Source of the DNA: Euhalothece natronophila Z-M001
GTDB lineage: Bacteria > Cyanobacteriota > Cyanobacteriia > Cyanobacteriales > Rubidibacteraceae
Direction: 5' to 3'
Assembly: GCF_007904085.1 (NCBI RefSeq)
Contig: NZ_CP042326.1
Coordinates: 2,976,001 to 3,040,000 of the forward strand
DNA: 64,000 nt
In this document: positions 9,403-19,583 of the stretch, piece by piece
How the letters are laid out: each line of letters starts with the position of its first letter
Numbering within the stretch: position 1 is the first letter of the stretch
The notes under the pieces: model-generated
What the model was told of the DNA's origin: nothing
The model's database searches: none
Seen by the model: the letters and a program-made list of their open reading frames with translations, nothing else
Position numbers and translations under genes: made by a program

Positions 9403-9459
9403 CTACTGTTAAGTTACGCTAAAGTTGAACTAAAACTTCTTATTGGAGTCGTCTATAGT

Positions 9460-9732
9460 ATGGCAGAATATAACTCTGATAAAAAAAAAGAGAAAAACAA
9501 TTTCCTTTACCCACGTTACTCCTATCGTGGAGACGTTAAGCCTGAAAATATGATTTTTAATTCTAATTTACAAGAGTTTGCTCAGCGAGTGAATTATATT
9601 TGTAATTTAGAAACTGCTGGTAAAATGGACCCTGAAGAGGCTTATCAAGATATTAAGCAATTATGGAAGCAATTAAAATCTTCCCGCAAAAGTCTCGGCA
9701 TTAATGAGCAAAATAGTTCCTCTGATTCCTAA
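9460..9732 (+). CDS. Conserved small cyanobacterial protein (DUF7219-like)
   Basis: I know this only as a conserved cyanobacterial hypothetical of about 90 residues. The best start is the ATG giving MAEYNSDKKK; an earlier in-frame Met overlaps purC and is unlikely. The core reads FLYPRYSYRG, FNSNLQEFAQRV, YICNLETAGK and SPEEAY-like DPEEAYQDIK, followed by a basic helix KQLWKQLKSSRKSLGI and a Ser-rich tail. It is soluble with no leader. The function is unknown. Confidence 0.75.
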   Translation: MAEYNSDKKKEKNNFLYPRYSYRGDVKPENMIFNSNLQEFAQRVNYICNLETAGKMDPEEAYQDIKQLWKQLKSSRKSLGINEQNSSSDS

Positions 9733-9799
9733 AAGTTAGGGTAATTATCTACTCTTTTGTTTGTTTGTCCAAGTATTGATTTTTAGCACGTTAAGGTTA

Positions 9800-10180
9800 A
9801 TGACTAGCATTAGTAGCCCTTTATTTTGGCTAGCGCTTTCCCTATTTTTAGTCTCTGTCAGTCTCACGGCGGTGTTAATGGCTGCTTTTCCTGCATTTCT
9901 TGAGTTGGCTCGAGCTGCCCGTAATGCAGATAAGTTCATTGATACTTTACACCAAGAACTGCCCTCTACCCTAAAAGCAATTCGGCTAACCGGGGAAGAA
10001 ATTACTGAACTGACCAATGATGTGAATACCGGGGTAAAAAGTGCTTCCAAAACTGTCCAACAGTTCGACCAGGGAGTAACAACTGCTAAACATCAAGCAA
10101 AAGGGGTAAAAAAGCAAACTCAGGGAGTAATTACTGGTCTTAAAGTCGCTTGGAAAACTTGGCAAGGAAATCAAAGGTAA
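9800..10180 (+). CDS. DUF948-like membrane-anchored coiled-coil protein
   Basis: The 126-residue product from the ATG at 9800 has one N-terminal membrane helix (PLFWLALSLFLVSVSLTAVL), a second amphipathic stretch, and then a helical tail with TLHQELPSTLKAI and TNDVNTGVKSASK. This layout resembles DUF948/YtxH-like general-stress proteins. An earlier TTG at 9761 is possible but unsupported. It follows the previous small gene by 67 bases on the same strand and may be cotranscribed. The gene ends two bases before the argF stop, so the two are convergent. Confidence 0.7.
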   Translation: MTSISSPLFWLALSLFLVSVSLTAVLMAAFPAFLELARAARNADKFIDTLHQELPSTLKAIRLTGEEITELTNDVNTGVKSASKTVQQFDQGVTTAKHQAKGVKKQTQGVITGLKVAWKTWQGNQR

Positions 10181-10181
10181 C

Positions 10182-11093
10182 TTAATCTACGCCAAGTAAT
10201 TTTGCCAATAGAGCCTTCTGGGCATACATTCTATTCTCAGCTTGTTGCCAAACTCGGGATTGTGAAGATTCTAAGACGGCTTCAGTAATTTCTTCTCCCC
10301 GATGAGCTGGGAGGCAATGTAGAACAATTGCTTCTGATTGGGCTTGTTTTAAGAGCTTTTCATTAATTTGATAAGGCTGAAAAATTGGGAAGCGAGTGGT
10401 AGCCGAGTCTTCTTGCCCCATACTTGCCCAAACATCAGTATAAAGAATTTCTGCCCCTTTTACAGCCGCTTCCGCGTCAGTAGTAAGTACAATTTCAGTT
10501 TCTGAAGCTAAAGCCTTAGCTTGTTCAACAATCGTCGTATCTGGCTGGTATTCCTTTGGGGTCACTACTCGAATATTGACTCCAGCCATGGCACAGCCTA
10601 AAAGGAGTGAATGAGCAACATTGTTCCCATCACCCAAGTAGGTTAAAGTGAGTCCTTTTAATTGTCCAAAGGTTTCTTTAATGGTTAAAAGGTCAGCAAG
10701 AACTTGACAAGGATGAGCGCGATCGCTGAGAGCATTAATTATAGGAACTTGAGCGTAATGGGCAAAGGTTTCAAGCTCACTTTGAGCAAAGGTACGAATA
10801 GCAATTACATCTAAATATCCTGCTAAAACTCTAGCGGTATCCTGAATTGGTTCACCGCGTCCTACTTGCATAAATTGGGGGTTTAAGTCAATAACTTGAC
10901 CCCCTAGTTGGTACATGGCAACACTAAAAGAGACTCGCGTTCGAGTAGAAGCCTTATAAAATAATAGTCCTAATACTTGCTTTGAGGGCAACTGGGGACT
11001 GTATCCCCCTTTCATTTTTTGCGCTAAGTCCAATAAGGCTTGTAATTCGGTTTGATTGCAGTCAGTGAGACTGAGTAAATTTCTTCCCTTCAT
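10182..11093 (-). CDS. argF: Ornithine carbamoyltransferase
   Basis: ArgF makes citrulline from ornithine and carbamoyl phosphate in arginine synthesis. The 303-residue protein carries the carbamoyl-phosphate loop STRTRVSFS (about residues 50-58), HPCQVLADLL in the middle, and the ornithine loop with HCLPAHRGEEI near residue 260. Length and motifs are complete. It is divergent from hemC, with about 196 bases between the two starts that must hold both promoters. Confidence 0.95.
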   Translation of the reverse strand: MKGRNLLSLTDCNQTELQALLDLAQKMKGGYSPQLPSKQVLGLLFYKASTRTRVSFSVAMYQLGGQVIDLNPQFMQVGRGEPIQDTARVLAGYLDVIAIRTFAQSELETFAHYAQVPIINALSDRAHPCQVLADLLTIKETFGQLKGLTLTYLGDGNNVAHSLLLGCAMAGVNIRVVTPKEYQPDTTIVEQAKALASETEIVLTTDAEAAVKGAEILYTDVWASMGQEDSATTRFPIFQPYQINEKLLKQAQSEAIVLHCLPAHRGEEITEAVLESSQSRVWQQAENRMYAQKALLAKLLGVD

Positions 11094-11289
11094 GGGTGAT
11101 TCAATCGGGTTAGTTATGTGTTAAGCGAGGTATTTCCTGAATATAGCTTACCAAGGCTTCGAGAATAACTGTTAGTAAGCTGAACCAACTCTTGAGCCAA
11201 GCGAGAGGAATCAGTTGCTGAAAAGTTATTCAGAACTTAAGCATTTGTATGTAAGAATGTAAAGTGGGTGAAATTAACTTAAAGGTAAG

Positions 11290-12255
11290 ATGACAGTAAC
11301 GACCTCTTCTGGCAGTAAACTGGTTCGCATTGGCACAAGAAAAAGTAATTTAGCAATGGTGCAAACCCATTGGGTACGGGATGAACTACAAAAACATTTT
11401 CCTGATCATCAGTTTGAAATACAAGCGATGAGTACCCAAGGGGATAAAATTCTTGATGTTGCCCTTTCTAAAATTGGTGATAAAGGACTCTTTACCAAAG
11501 AATTAGAGTTAGGGTTACTGAATGAGGATGTAGATTTAGCAGTTCATTCTCTTAAAGATTTACCGACACAACTGCCAGAAAACTTAATGTTAGGCTGTGT
11601 TACCAGTCGCGAAAATCCCGCCGATGCTTTGGTTTTAAATGAGAAAAATCAAGGCTATACCATTGAGACGTTGCCAGAAGGGGCAATTGTGGGAACATCC
11701 TCTCTTCGTCGGTTAGCGCAATTACGGTATCATTTCCCTTATCTTGAATTTAAAGATGTACGAGGAAATCTCAATACTCGGTTGAAGAAACTAGATGCGG
11801 GAGACTACGATGCCCTAGTATTAGCTGTAGCAGGGTTAGAACGGTTAGGAATGGCCGATCGCGTTTCCCAATGTATCCCAGGGGATATTTCCCTTCACGC
11901 CGTCGGACAAGGGGCTTTAGGCATTGAATGTCGAGAAGGAGATCAACGGATTTTAGACTTATTAAAAGCGATTGAAGATGACAAAACGCGCGATCGAACT
12001 CTTGCTGAACGATCCTTTTTAAGAGAATTAGAAGGAGGCTGTCAAGTTCCCATTGGGGTTAATAGTTGGATAGAAGGAGATCAATTAACCTTAAAAGGAA
12101 TGGTGGCAAGTCTCGATGGTAAACAATTGCTAAAAGATACAGTTAGCAGCGATCGCGCAAATTATGACAACATAGGAAAAGAATTAGCGCAGAAAGTGAG
12201 AGATCAGGGCGCACAAGCCATTTTAGATGAAATTTTTGCCCAAATTGACCGTTAA
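11290..12255 (+). CDS. hemC: Porphobilinogen deaminase
   Basis: HemC polymerises four porphobilinogens to hydroxymethylbilane, feeding heme, chlorophyll, bilins and corrinoids. The 321-residue protein opens with [11 protein letters not shown], has [10 protein letters not shown] and VGTSSLRR for substrate binding, and carries the dipyrromethane cofactor Cys in [10 protein letters not shown] near residue 250. The start is supported by AAAGG seven bases upstream. It is about 100 bases before dnaK on the same strand, but this gap contains promoter-like AT-rich sequence, so the genes are not obviously one operon. Confidence 0.96.
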   Translation: MTVTTSSGSKLVRIGTRKSNLAMVQTHWVRDELQKHFPDHQFEIQAMSTQGDKILDVALSKIGDKGLFTKELELGLLNEDVDLAVHSLKDLPTQLPENLMLGCVTSRENPADALVLNEKNQGYTIETLPEGAIVGTSSLRRLAQLRYHFPYLEFKDVRGNLNTRLKKLDAGDYDALVLAVAGLERLGMADRVSQCIPGDISLHAVGQGALGIECREGDQRILDLLKAIEDDKTRDRTLAERSFLRELEGGCQVPIGVNSWIEGDQLTLKGMVASLDGKQLLKDTVSSDRANYDNIGKELAQKVRDQGAQAILDEIFAQIDR

Positions 12256-12357
12256 AAGCAAAAAATTCCCTCATCCTTTGTAGGAGAATAGCAACAATTC
12301 GATACAATATAAGCCAAACTTAAGTTAACTTAGATTGCAGAACATTTAAGGAGTCTC

Positions 12358-14448
12358 ATGGGGAGAGTTGTCGGGATCGACTTAGGAACAACCAACTCAG
12401 TTGTCTCAATTACCGAAGGAGGCAAACCTTTAGTAATTGCCAACGCGGAAGGAACACGGACAACCCCCTCTGTGGTCAGTTTTAACAAAGATGGGGAATT
12501 ATTAGTGGGGCAAATGGCAAGACGACAATCTGTTCTCAACCCCCAAAATACTTACTTTGGCGTTAAACGCTTTATTGGGCGTAAATATTCCGAATTAAGT
12601 GAAGCCAGTAAGCGTGTTCCCTACACCATTCGTCGCAACGATGAGGGCAATATTAAATTACGCTGCCCTCGTCTCAAAAAGGAATTTTCCCCAGAAGAAA
12701 TTTCAGCACGAATTTTACAGAAATTAGTCCAAGATGCCAGCCGTTATTTAGGGGAACCTGTTACCGAAGCAGTCATTACTGTTCCCGCCTATTTCAATGA
12801 CTCTCAACGTCAGGCGACCCGAGATGCAGGGCGTATTGCAGGGTTAGATGTGTTACGCATTCTCAATGAACCCACTGCAGCCGCTTTAGCTTACGGGTTA
12901 GATCAAGAAGATAATAGTTTAGTATTAGTCTTTGACTTAGGGGGCGGCACCTTTGATGTTTCTCTCCTAGAAGTGGGAGACGGGGTTTTTGAAGTCAAAT
13001 CCACCAGTGGGGATACCCAGTTAGGAGGGAATGATTTTGATGAGAAAATTGTCAATTGGCTAGCCGATGACTTTTTAGAGAAAGAAGGCATTGATCTCAG
13101 ACGGGACAGACAAGCCCTACAACGCCTCTCTGAAGCCGCCGAAAAGGCAAAAATTGAACTCTCTGGGGTGGGTACAACTGAAATTAATCTCCCCTTTATT
13201 ACCGCCAGTGAAAGTGGACCCAAACATATTGAAACTCAATTAACGCGATCGCAGTTTGAAGGGCTTTGTGCTGATCTCATGCAACGGTTACGCCGTCCCC
13301 TAAAACGAGCGTTTAAAGATGCCCAACTGCGACCCGATGATATTGATGAAGTGGTCTTAGTCGGTGGCTCAACTCGCATCCCCATGGTACAGGATATGGT
13401 GCGAGATTTAATTGGCTTAGAACCCAATCAAAACGTTAATCCTGATGAAGTTGTCGCTGTGGGGGCTGCTATTCAAGCAGGGATTCTAGCAGGAGAAGTG
13501 AAAGACGTTTTACTCCTCGATGTCACTCCCCTTTCCTTTGGTATTGAAACCATTGGTGGCGTGATGAAAAAACTAATTCCGCGCAATACCACCATCCCTG
13601 TGCGACGTTCTGATCTCTTCTCCACCAGTGAAAATAATCAAACCATGGTTGAGGTTCACGTCTTACAAGGGGAACGGGAAATGGCAGAAGAAAATAAATC
13701 CCTTGGACGCTTTAAACTCACAGGCATTCCGCCAGCACCGCGTGGTGTGCCTCAAATTCTAGTTTCCCTTGACTTAGACGCTAATGGCATCTTAAACGTC
13801 ACTGCCCTTGATAAAACCACAGGACGGGAACAAAGTGTTACCATTCAGGGAGCTTCTACCCTATCTGAAAGTGAAGTAAATCGCATGATCCAAGATGCTG
13901 AAGCCAACAGCCGTGCGGATCAAGAACGGAAAGAACGAATTGAAAAACGTAATCGTGCTGAAGCCCTTGCTGATAGTTCCCAACGTCGCTTAAAAGAAGT
14001 TGCCCTTGATTTTGGCACGCAATTTGCTAGCTATTATCGACGACGGATTGAAGCCCTTATTGAGGAATTACGAGAAAGTTTAGCCCGAGATGACGAACGA
14101 GGAATTGATCGCGCTCAATCTGATCTCCAAGATGCCCTCTACGAGCTAAATCGGGAAGTTCGTTTACAATATGAAGATGAGGAAGACGACTTCTTTGGCT
14201 CGATCAAGCGCACCTTCTTAGGAGATGAAGAAGACCGTGTTCCTCCCTACCGCACCCAATCCCGAGAACCCCGAGAACCCCGAGAACCCCGAGAACCGCG
14301 ACCTTCCTCCCGTCCCCGTAGTCGTCCTCGCTATGAACCTGAATATGATGATGACTATTATGAACCTCGTCCCCCCCGTCGTTCCTCCCGTCGTCGTCCG
14401 TATGAATATGAAAATGATTGGGATGAGGAAGACGATGATTGGTTTTAA
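12358..14448 (+). CDS. dnaK: Hsp70 chaperone DnaK (DnaK1-like paralogue)
   Basis: This is an ATP-driven Hsp70 chaperone. The 696-residue protein opens with [13 protein letters not shown], has the second phosphate loop [11 protein letters not shown] near residue 190, and a substrate-binding domain with [17 protein letters not shown]. The lid is followed by an unusual acidic/arginine-rich tail of about 70 residues with a tandem Arg-Glu-Pro repeat. Tail and sequence are more like cyanobacterial DnaK1 than the canonical DnaK2; this is from memory of the families. AAGGAG precedes the ATG. It is followed 45 bases later by a type II dnaJ, its likely co-chaperone. No CIRCE operator was seen upstream. 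Confidence 0.95.
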   Translation: MGRVVGIDLGTTNSVVSITEGGKPLVIANAEGTRTTPSVVSFNKDGELLVGQMARRQSVLNPQNTYFGVKRFIGRKYSELSEASKRVPYTIRRNDEGNIKLRCPRLKKEFSPEEISARILQKLVQDASRYLGEPVTEAVITVPAYFNDSQRQATRDAGRIAGLDVLRILNEPTAAALAYGLDQEDNSLVLVFDLGGGTFDVSLLEVGDGVFEVKSTSGDTQLGGNDFDEKIVNWLADDFLEKEGIDLRRDRQALQRLSEAAEKAKIELSGVGTTEINLPFITASESGPKHIETQLTRSQFEGLCADLMQRLRRPLKRAFKDAQLRPDDIDEVVLVGGSTRIPMVQDMVRDLIGLEPNQNVNPDEVVAVGAAIQAGILAGEVKDVLLLDVTPLSFGIETIGGVMKKLIPRNTTIPVRRSDLFSTSENNQTMVEVHVLQGEREMAEENKSLGRFKLTGIPPAPRGVPQILVSLDLDANGILNVTALDKTTGREQSVTIQGASTLSESEVNRMIQDAEANSRADQERKERIEKRNRAEALADSSQRRLKEVALDFGTQFASYYRRRIEALIEELRESLARDDERGIDRAQSDLQDALYELNREVRLQYEDEEDDFFGSIKRTFLGDEEDRVPPYRTQSREPREPREPREPRPSSRPRSRPRYEPEYDDDYYEPRPPRRSSRRRPYEYENDWDEEDDDWF
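14263..14298 (+). repeat. Nine-base tandem repeat encoding Arg-Glu-Pro
   Basis: Four consecutive CGAGAACCC-type units (the last ends in GCG) encode (REP)4 in the dnaK tail. The near-identity of the units at the DNA level indicates recent slippage expansion. Confidence 0.8.
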
Positions 14449-14493
14449 AGCCAGTGTTCCTAAGCTAAACTGAGCAATCAGGTGGTTTCTAAA

Positions 14494-15501
14494 ATGAATA
14501 ATTTGCCCAATTACTACGAACTGTTAGATGTTCCCCCTGATGCGACAGTGGAAGAAATTAAGCGAGCCTACCGTCGCATGGCTCGAAAATACCATCCTGA
14601 TCTTAATCCTGGGGACAAACAAGCTGAAGAAACTTTTAAAAATTTAGTGGAAGCCTATGATGTTCTCTGTGATCCACAGCAACGAGAAAAATACGACGAA
14701 ATAAACCAAACCAAGAAGAAAAGTAAGAAAAACCGACGCAATACCAAAGTCTCCAAGGGAAAAGCCCGTCGCAGTAATAGTGTTACCGATTATCAGCAAT
14801 ATGGGCCCGATTTTAATCGCTTTGTGGAGCAAACCTTTGCTAAAAAACGCAGTCAAGCCAATCAAAATCCTCAAACCTCTCGCCGTGTTGCCCCTGATGA
14901 CCGTCAAGCCTATCGCCCTGGAACCCGAAAAACTGCCTATAAGGTACAAGGAAGAGACGCTGACTACACGGAAAAGGAACGTCCTCGGGATGTAGAAGCA
15001 CGGCTGAAATTGCCCTTAGAAAAGGCTTATCGGGGGGGTAAGGAACGCATCCGATTAGAAGATGGACGCTCTTTAGAGATTGATATGCCTTCGGGGATGA
15101 TCGATGGGCAACAGATGCGTTTACGCGGACAGGGACTGGATGGGGGCGATTTATATCTCACTATTACCATTGCCGATCATTGCTTTTTTAAAATACAGGG
15201 GAAAGATATCTTTTGCAAAGTTCCTGTTACCCCCAGTGAAGCAGTATTAGGTAGCGCGATTAAAGTTCCCACTCTTGATGGGTTGGTGCAGATGTCGGTG
15301 CCAAAAGGGGTTAAATCTGGGCAACGCTTACGATTAGCAGGGAAGGGCTACCCTGTGGAAGGAGAACGGGGGGATCAGTTAGTGGAGATGCAAATTGTTG
15401 TGCCTAGTGAACCCAGTGAAGCAGAAAGAGAGTTATATGAACAACTCAAAGCAGTAGAAACCTTTAATCCTCGTGATTCAATCATGAAATCGGACAAATG
15501 A
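14494..15501 (+). CDS. dnaJ: Type II DnaJ/CbpA-like co-chaperone
   Basis: This is a J-domain protein that stimulates DnaK ATPase. From the ATG at 14494 it is 335 residues; the AGGTGG about eight bases before supports this over the GTG at 14482. The J-domain holds KYHPDLNPG with an intact HPD. A basic linker follows in place of the Gly/Phe-rich region, and there is no CxxCxGxG zinc finger, so it is of the CbpA class. The two C-terminal client-binding beta domains include KVPVTPSEAVLGSAIKVPTL. Its stop codon overlaps the pepP start (ATGA). Confidence 0.92.
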   Translation: MNNLPNYYELLDVPPDATVEEIKRAYRRMARKYHPDLNPGDKQAEETFKNLVEAYDVLCDPQQREKYDEINQTKKKSKKNRRNTKVSKGKARRSNSVTDYQQYGPDFNRFVEQTFAKKRSQANQNPQTSRRVAPDDRQAYRPGTRKTAYKVQGRDADYTEKERPRDVEARLKLPLEKAYRGGKERIRLEDGRSLEIDMPSGMIDGQQMRLRGQGLDGGDLYLTITIADHCFFKIQGKDIFCKVPVTPSEAVLGSAIKVPTLDGLVQMSVPKGVKSGQRLRLAGKGYPVEGERGDQLVEMQIVVPSEPSEAERELYEQLKAVETFNPRDSIMKSDK

Positions 15502-16868
15502 CACTATCTTTACAAACCATCCTCAAACAACGTCGCCAGCGATTAGCGGAAAAATTCCCTGATAAGGCTTTATTATGGTCGGGACGCGCTCCTGCTCGCA
15601 ATTTTCCAGCGAATACCTTTCCTTTTCGCCCCAGTAGCCATTTTTTGTATTTTGCTGGCTTGTTTTTAGAAAATGCGGTGATTGAGTTAGAGCAAGGAAA
15701 GCTCACCCTGTTTATGGATAATCCTTCCTCAGAAAGTATTTTATGGGGCGGTGAACAACCGAGTCGTGATGATATTGCCACTGAAATGGGGGCAGATCGA
15801 GCTTATCCCCTAGCAGAATTATCCCCCACGAATGAGGAAATCGCAACGATCGCGCTGTTTGATTCCACTACTTATCAAGAACAATGTCACTATTTACAAC
15901 GGACAATTCCCCAGCCGAGTCAGGCAACAGGAAAAGATTTAGCATTAATTGAGGCAATGATTGATCTGCGCTTGTGTCATGATGAAGGCGCGATCGGGGA
16001 AATTCGTCAAGCAGCAGAAGTGTCAATCCAAGCCCATCAAGCAGGAATGGAAGCTACTCAAGCAGGGAAAACGGAAGCCGAAATTCGGGCAGCGATGGAA
16101 GCGGTAATGATTGCCCATAACCAAACGCCAGCCTATGGCAGTATTGTCACTATCCATGGAAACGTTTTACACAACCACGACTATTCCCACACCCTACAAG
16201 AAGGAGATTTACTCTTAGCGGATGTGGGCGCAGAAAGCAAAGGGGGATATGCCTCTGATATTACTCGTACTTGGCCAGTGAGTGGTCAATTTTCCCCCAC
16301 CCAACAAGAAATTTATGATTTAGTGTTAGCCGCCCATGATGCTTGTATTGCTATGGTTGCCCCCGATGTAGAATATAAAGACATTCATTGGCAAGCCGCG
16401 CGGATCATTACGAAAGGATTAGTAGAAATTGGTATTCTCAAGGGGAATGTTTCTGATTTACTGGCTAACGATGCCCATGCTTTATTTTTCCCTCATGGTG
16501 TGGGACACTTACTGGGCTTAGATGTCCATGATATGGAAGATTTAGGGGATGTAGCAGGGTATGCCCCAGGTAGGCAACGCAGTGAACGCTTTGGCTTAGG
16601 AAATCTGAGGCTCGATCGCGCTTTAAAACCTGGGATGACAGTTACCATTGAACCGGGCTTTTATCAAGTGCCAGCAATTCTTAATGATCCTCAAACGCAA
16701 GAAACCTATGGGGATGTAATTAACTGGGAGCGATTACAACAATTTTCTGATGTGAGAGGGATTCGGATTGAAGATGATGTCTTAGTCACCTCAGAGGGTG
16801 CAGAGGTATTAACCGCTCCTCTTCCTTGCCAACGGGATAAAATCGAGGCAATGACTTTAATCCCTTAG
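15498..16868 (+). CDS. pepP: Xaa-Pro aminopeptidase (M24B)
   Basis: This enzyme cleaves N-terminal residues before proline using two metal ions. The 456-residue protein has an N-terminal creatinase-like domain (starting near RAPARNFPANTFPFR) and a pita-bread catalytic domain. Metal ligands are recognised in LADVGAESKGGYASDITRT (Asp, Asp), HGVGHLLGLDVHD (His), TIEPGFY (Glu) and RIEDDVLV (Glu). Its ATG overlaps the dnaJ stop, so it is translated from the dnaK-dnaJ transcript, or at least from the dnaJ one. Confidence 0.9.
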   Translation: MTLSLQTILKQRRQRLAEKFPDKALLWSGRAPARNFPANTFPFRPSSHFLYFAGLFLENAVIELEQGKLTLFMDNPSSESILWGGEQPSRDDIATEMGADRAYPLAELSPTNEEIATIALFDSTTYQEQCHYLQRTIPQPSQATGKDLALIEAMIDLRLCHDEGAIGEIRQAAEVSIQAHQAGMEATQAGKTEAEIRAAMEAVMIAHNQTPAYGSIVTIHGNVLHNHDYSHTLQEGDLLLADVGAESKGGYASDITRTWPVSGQFSPTQQEIYDLVLAAHDACIAMVAPDVEYKDIHWQAARIITKGLVEIGILKGNVSDLLANDAHALFFPHGVGHLLGLDVHDMEDLGDVAGYAPGRQRSERFGLGNLRLDRALKPGMTVTIEPGFYQVPAILNDPQTQETYGDVINWERLQQFSDVRGIRIEDDVLVTSEGAEVLTAPLPCQRDKIEAMTLIP

Positions 16869-16937
16869 AGGAAGAAAGCTAGTTTTTTTTGTATTCATTT
16901 CAACCCCTTCTGCGAATTTTTTAGCAGAAAAGCTTAA

Positions 16938-17855
16938 GTGATGTTTCCGAAACAGGGACGAGTTTTAATTATTTTACTACTGGGAGTAGTTGGGGTTTCC
17001 ACTGCTGCCATTTTTATTCGTCTTTGTCTGCAAGTTACGGGAGAAAGTGGACTCGGGTTTAGTTTGTTTATTGCGGCAGTACGATTAACTTTTGCCTCCG
17101 TAGCATTACTTCCTGTTTTAATTAATCAATTTCCAATTCCTGTTTCTCGTCAGGGCTATCAATACGCGATCGGTGCCGGAATGACTTTAATGTTTCATTT
17201 CGCTTTTTGGATTACCTCTCTCTCTTTTACCTCTATCGCGGCTTCTACTACGATTGTTACCACGAATCCAATTTGGGTAACTCTTTTATCTTGGTTTTGG
17301 CTAAAAGAAAAACCCACGCGCTTCACAATTTTAGGAATTGGAATTTCTTTATTAGGTGGATTTTGTATTGCGATTGGGGATGCTGGTAGCCTCTCTGGTG
17401 GTACGAATCCGCTATTAGGAGATGCTTTAGCTTTACTAGGGGCATGGTCGGCAAGTTTTTATCTATTATTAGGAAAACAAGCGCAAGCCTCAGGATTAAG
17501 TATTGGTCATTATAGCGCGATCGCGTATAGCACCGCTGCCATTTTATTATTACCTTTGCCCTTGTTTTTTGGGATTAATTACTGGGGATATCCCCGAGAA
17601 GTTTATGTTTATTTATTAGGAATGGCTCTGTTTTCGCAAGTTTTAGGGCATACTAGCTTTAATTGGGCGGTACGGTTTATTTCTCCTACTTTTGTCACCC
17701 TTGCCCTTTTATTTGAACCAGTGAGTGCTAGTATTCTAGGCTTTTTTGTCTTTGGAGAAGTTCCCAGTATTTTAGTCTTAATCGGCGCAATCATTTTATT
17801 AACAGGAAGCGCCATTGCGATTTTAGGGGCAGACTCTCAGCGTAATATAAATTAA
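16938..17855 (+). CDS. EamA/DMT-family transporter
   Basis: This is a drug/metabolite-type exporter of 305 residues with ten predicted membrane helices arranged as two EamA repeats. The first begins at VLIILLLGVVGVSTAAIFI and the second near LLGDALALLGAWSASFYLLL. The typical proline-containing end of helix 9-10 (FEPVSASILGFFVFGE) is present. The substrate is unknown. It stands 69 bases after pepP. It ends beside a 500-base gene-poor stretch preceding the tnpB element. Confidence 0.85.
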   Translation: MMFPKQGRVLIILLLGVVGVSTAAIFIRLCLQVTGESGLGFSLFIAAVRLTFASVALLPVLINQFPIPVSRQGYQYAIGAGMTLMFHFAFWITSLSFTSIAASTTIVTTNPIWVTLLSWFWLKEKPTRFTILGIGISLLGGFCIAIGDAGSLSGGTNPLLGDALALLGAWSASFYLLLGKQAQASGLSIGHYSAIAYSTAAILLLPLPLFFGINYWGYPREVYVYLLGMALFSQVLGHTSFNWAVRFISPTFVTLALLFEPVSASILGFFVFGEVPSILVLIGAIILLTGSAIAILGADSQRNIN

Positions 17856-18189
17856 GATAACTCCTGTTGCCAATGCAAAGGAAAATTATTTATAATAAAA
17901 TCAGTACCATCGGGAGGATGGGAATTGACGCTTGAGGAGCTAGTTGAAAGACTAGGATAGCACTGCGAATAGCATGTGCGCCCAAGAAGTCACCTAGCGT
18001 GGCACTCCACTCATTTTTTGTCCACACCACAAGCGTTACTGCTTAATATTGCAGTCGCTTTGCTGGTGTGCTAAAGTATTTATATCCCCCTCACCTAATT
18101 CCCCCTTATTCCTAGGTTTAGGGAAACCCCCATTTCCCCCCTCCCTATTCCTAGGTTGGGGGATATCTTTTTTTAAAGCTGATTGATTA
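17856..18189. repeat. Non-coding region with long imperfect palindrome and CCTAGG repeats
   Basis: No gene is seen. At about 18023-18073 a long imperfect inverted repeat pairs CACACCACAAGCG with CGCTTTGCTGGTGTG, and an inner ACTGC/GCAGT pair closes on TTAATATT. At about 18104-18165 the phrase ATTCCTAGGTT occurs twice within C-rich and G-rich flanks. This looks like decayed mobile or repeat DNA on the left of the tnpB element. Confidence 0.5.
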
Positions 18190-18359
18190 TTGTTAAACCG
18201 GTTTATCTTGATGCGATGAGAAGATGCTCACGCTTTGCTCCGCCCCATTATACCGTCAGGTTAATGGGAGATGAATCGTCGCCCAAAAAAATAAAGTCCG
18301 ACAGGACAACCTTAAATCTTTTGTGTTAGAATTAATTTAACCACAAAGTTCAGCATAAG

Positions 18360-19583
18360 ATGTTTGTCTTAGAGTTTAAGGTCAAAGCCAAAAAAGCTCA
18401 AACTCAAGCCATTGACGAAGCAATTCGGACGACACAATTCATCCGAAATAAGTGCATTCGTTACTGGATGGACAATCAAGGCGTTAATAAATACGCTCTC
18501 AACAAACTCTGTAAACAATTGGCAGAAGAGTTTACTTGGGCTAAACAACTAAACTCTATGGCTAGACAGTCCGCTGCTGAACGGGCTTGGTCTTCAATTA
18601 ATCGGTTCTACGATAACTGTAAGAAAGGAATTAAAGGAAAGAAAGGGTATCCTCAGTTCCAAAAAAACAACCGCAGTGTTGAATATAAAACATCTGGCTG
18701 GAAGCTCGACCTAAATACCCGAAAACATATAACTTTTACTGACAAAAAAGGCATTGGTCGGGTTAAGTTAGTTGGAACTAGAGACCTTCATTTCTACCAT
18801 CCTGATGAAATTAAACGAGTACGGTTACTTCGCAGGGCTGACGGTTACTATTGTCAATTCCTGATTAATACAGAGGTAAAAGAACAACTAGAACCGACCA
18901 AGAGAACCATAGGATTAGATGTTGGTTTAGAATCCTTCTACACTGACTCTGATGGTCATAAAGAGCCTAATCCTCGTTTCTTTAGAGAGGGGGAACAGAA
19001 ATTAAAACGGCTTCAACGCCGTCTTTCTAAGAAACAGAAAGGATCATCTAATCGCAGAAAAGCTAGACAGAAGTTAGGTAAAGCACATTTAAGAATAAGT
19101 AGGCAACGTAAAGAACACGCCTTGAGACTGGCGCGTTGCGTAGTGAAGTCTAACGACTTCATCGCCTATGAAAACTTAAAGGTGTCTAACATGGTTAAGA
19201 ACCACTGTCTAGCTAAGTCAATCTCAGATGTTGGTTGGTATCAGTTCCGAGTGTGGTTAGAGTATTTTGCACAAAAGTTTGGGAAAGTAGCGGTGGCTGT
19301 TCCTCCTCACTACACTTCTCAAGAATGCTCTAATTGCGGTCGAATTGTGAAAAAGTCTCTATCAACTAGAACCCATGCTTGTCAGTGTGGGACTAAATTG
19401 GATAGAGATGAAAATGCCGCGATTAACATTCTGAGAGAAGGACTCCGTACAGTCGGGCGGACTGGAACGGCTGGCTTCGAGCCAGACTCAAAGCTTGTGG
19501 AGAGACCCGCTTCTACTTCAGTTGTTTCCGAACAATTGGGGCAAGCGGACTCGTCTGCTGGAAACCTAGTTTCTAGTAGTTAG
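18360..19583 (+). CDS. tnpB: RNA-guided nuclease TnpB
   Basis: TnpB is the compact RuvC-like, omega-RNA-guided nuclease ancestral to Cas12. The 407-residue protein has the N-terminal helical/WED region (FKVKAKKAQ, WSSINRFYDN) and a complete RuvC triad: Asp187 in GLDVGL, Glu271 in AYENLKV, and Asp348/Asp350 in LDRDENAAINI. The zinc ribbon CSNC...CQC is at residues 323-343. A roughly 45-residue Ser/Gly tail follows and probably overlaps the omega-RNA. All catalytic residues are present, so the nuclease is likely intact. It ends 16 bases from the stpA stop on the opposite strand. Confidence 0.9.
   Translation: MFVLEFKVKAKKAQTQAIDEAIRTTQFIRNKCIRYWMDNQGVNKYALNKLCKQLAEEFTWAKQLNSMARQSAAERAWSSINRFYDNCKKGIKGKKGYPQFQKNNRSVEYKTSGWKLDLNTRKHITFTDKKGIGRVKLVGTRDLHFYHPDEIKRVRLLRRADGYYCQFLINTEVKEQLEPTKRTIGLDVGLESFYTDSDGHKEPNPRFFREGEQKLKRLQRRLSKKQKGSSNRRKARQKLGKAHLRISRQRKEHALRLARCVVKSNDFIAYENLKVSNMVKNHCLAKSISDVGWYQFRVWLEYFAQKFGKVAVAVPPHYTSQECSNCGRIVKKSLSTRTHACQCGTKLDRDENAAINILREGLRTVGRTGTAGFEPDSKLVERPASTSVVSEQLGQADSSAGNLVSSS

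Noticed and set aside
14644-14949. Antisense frame in dnaJ resembling a membrane protein
   Set aside because: A mirror of a Lys-rich linker; hydrophobicity arises from complementing AAR/AAY codons.
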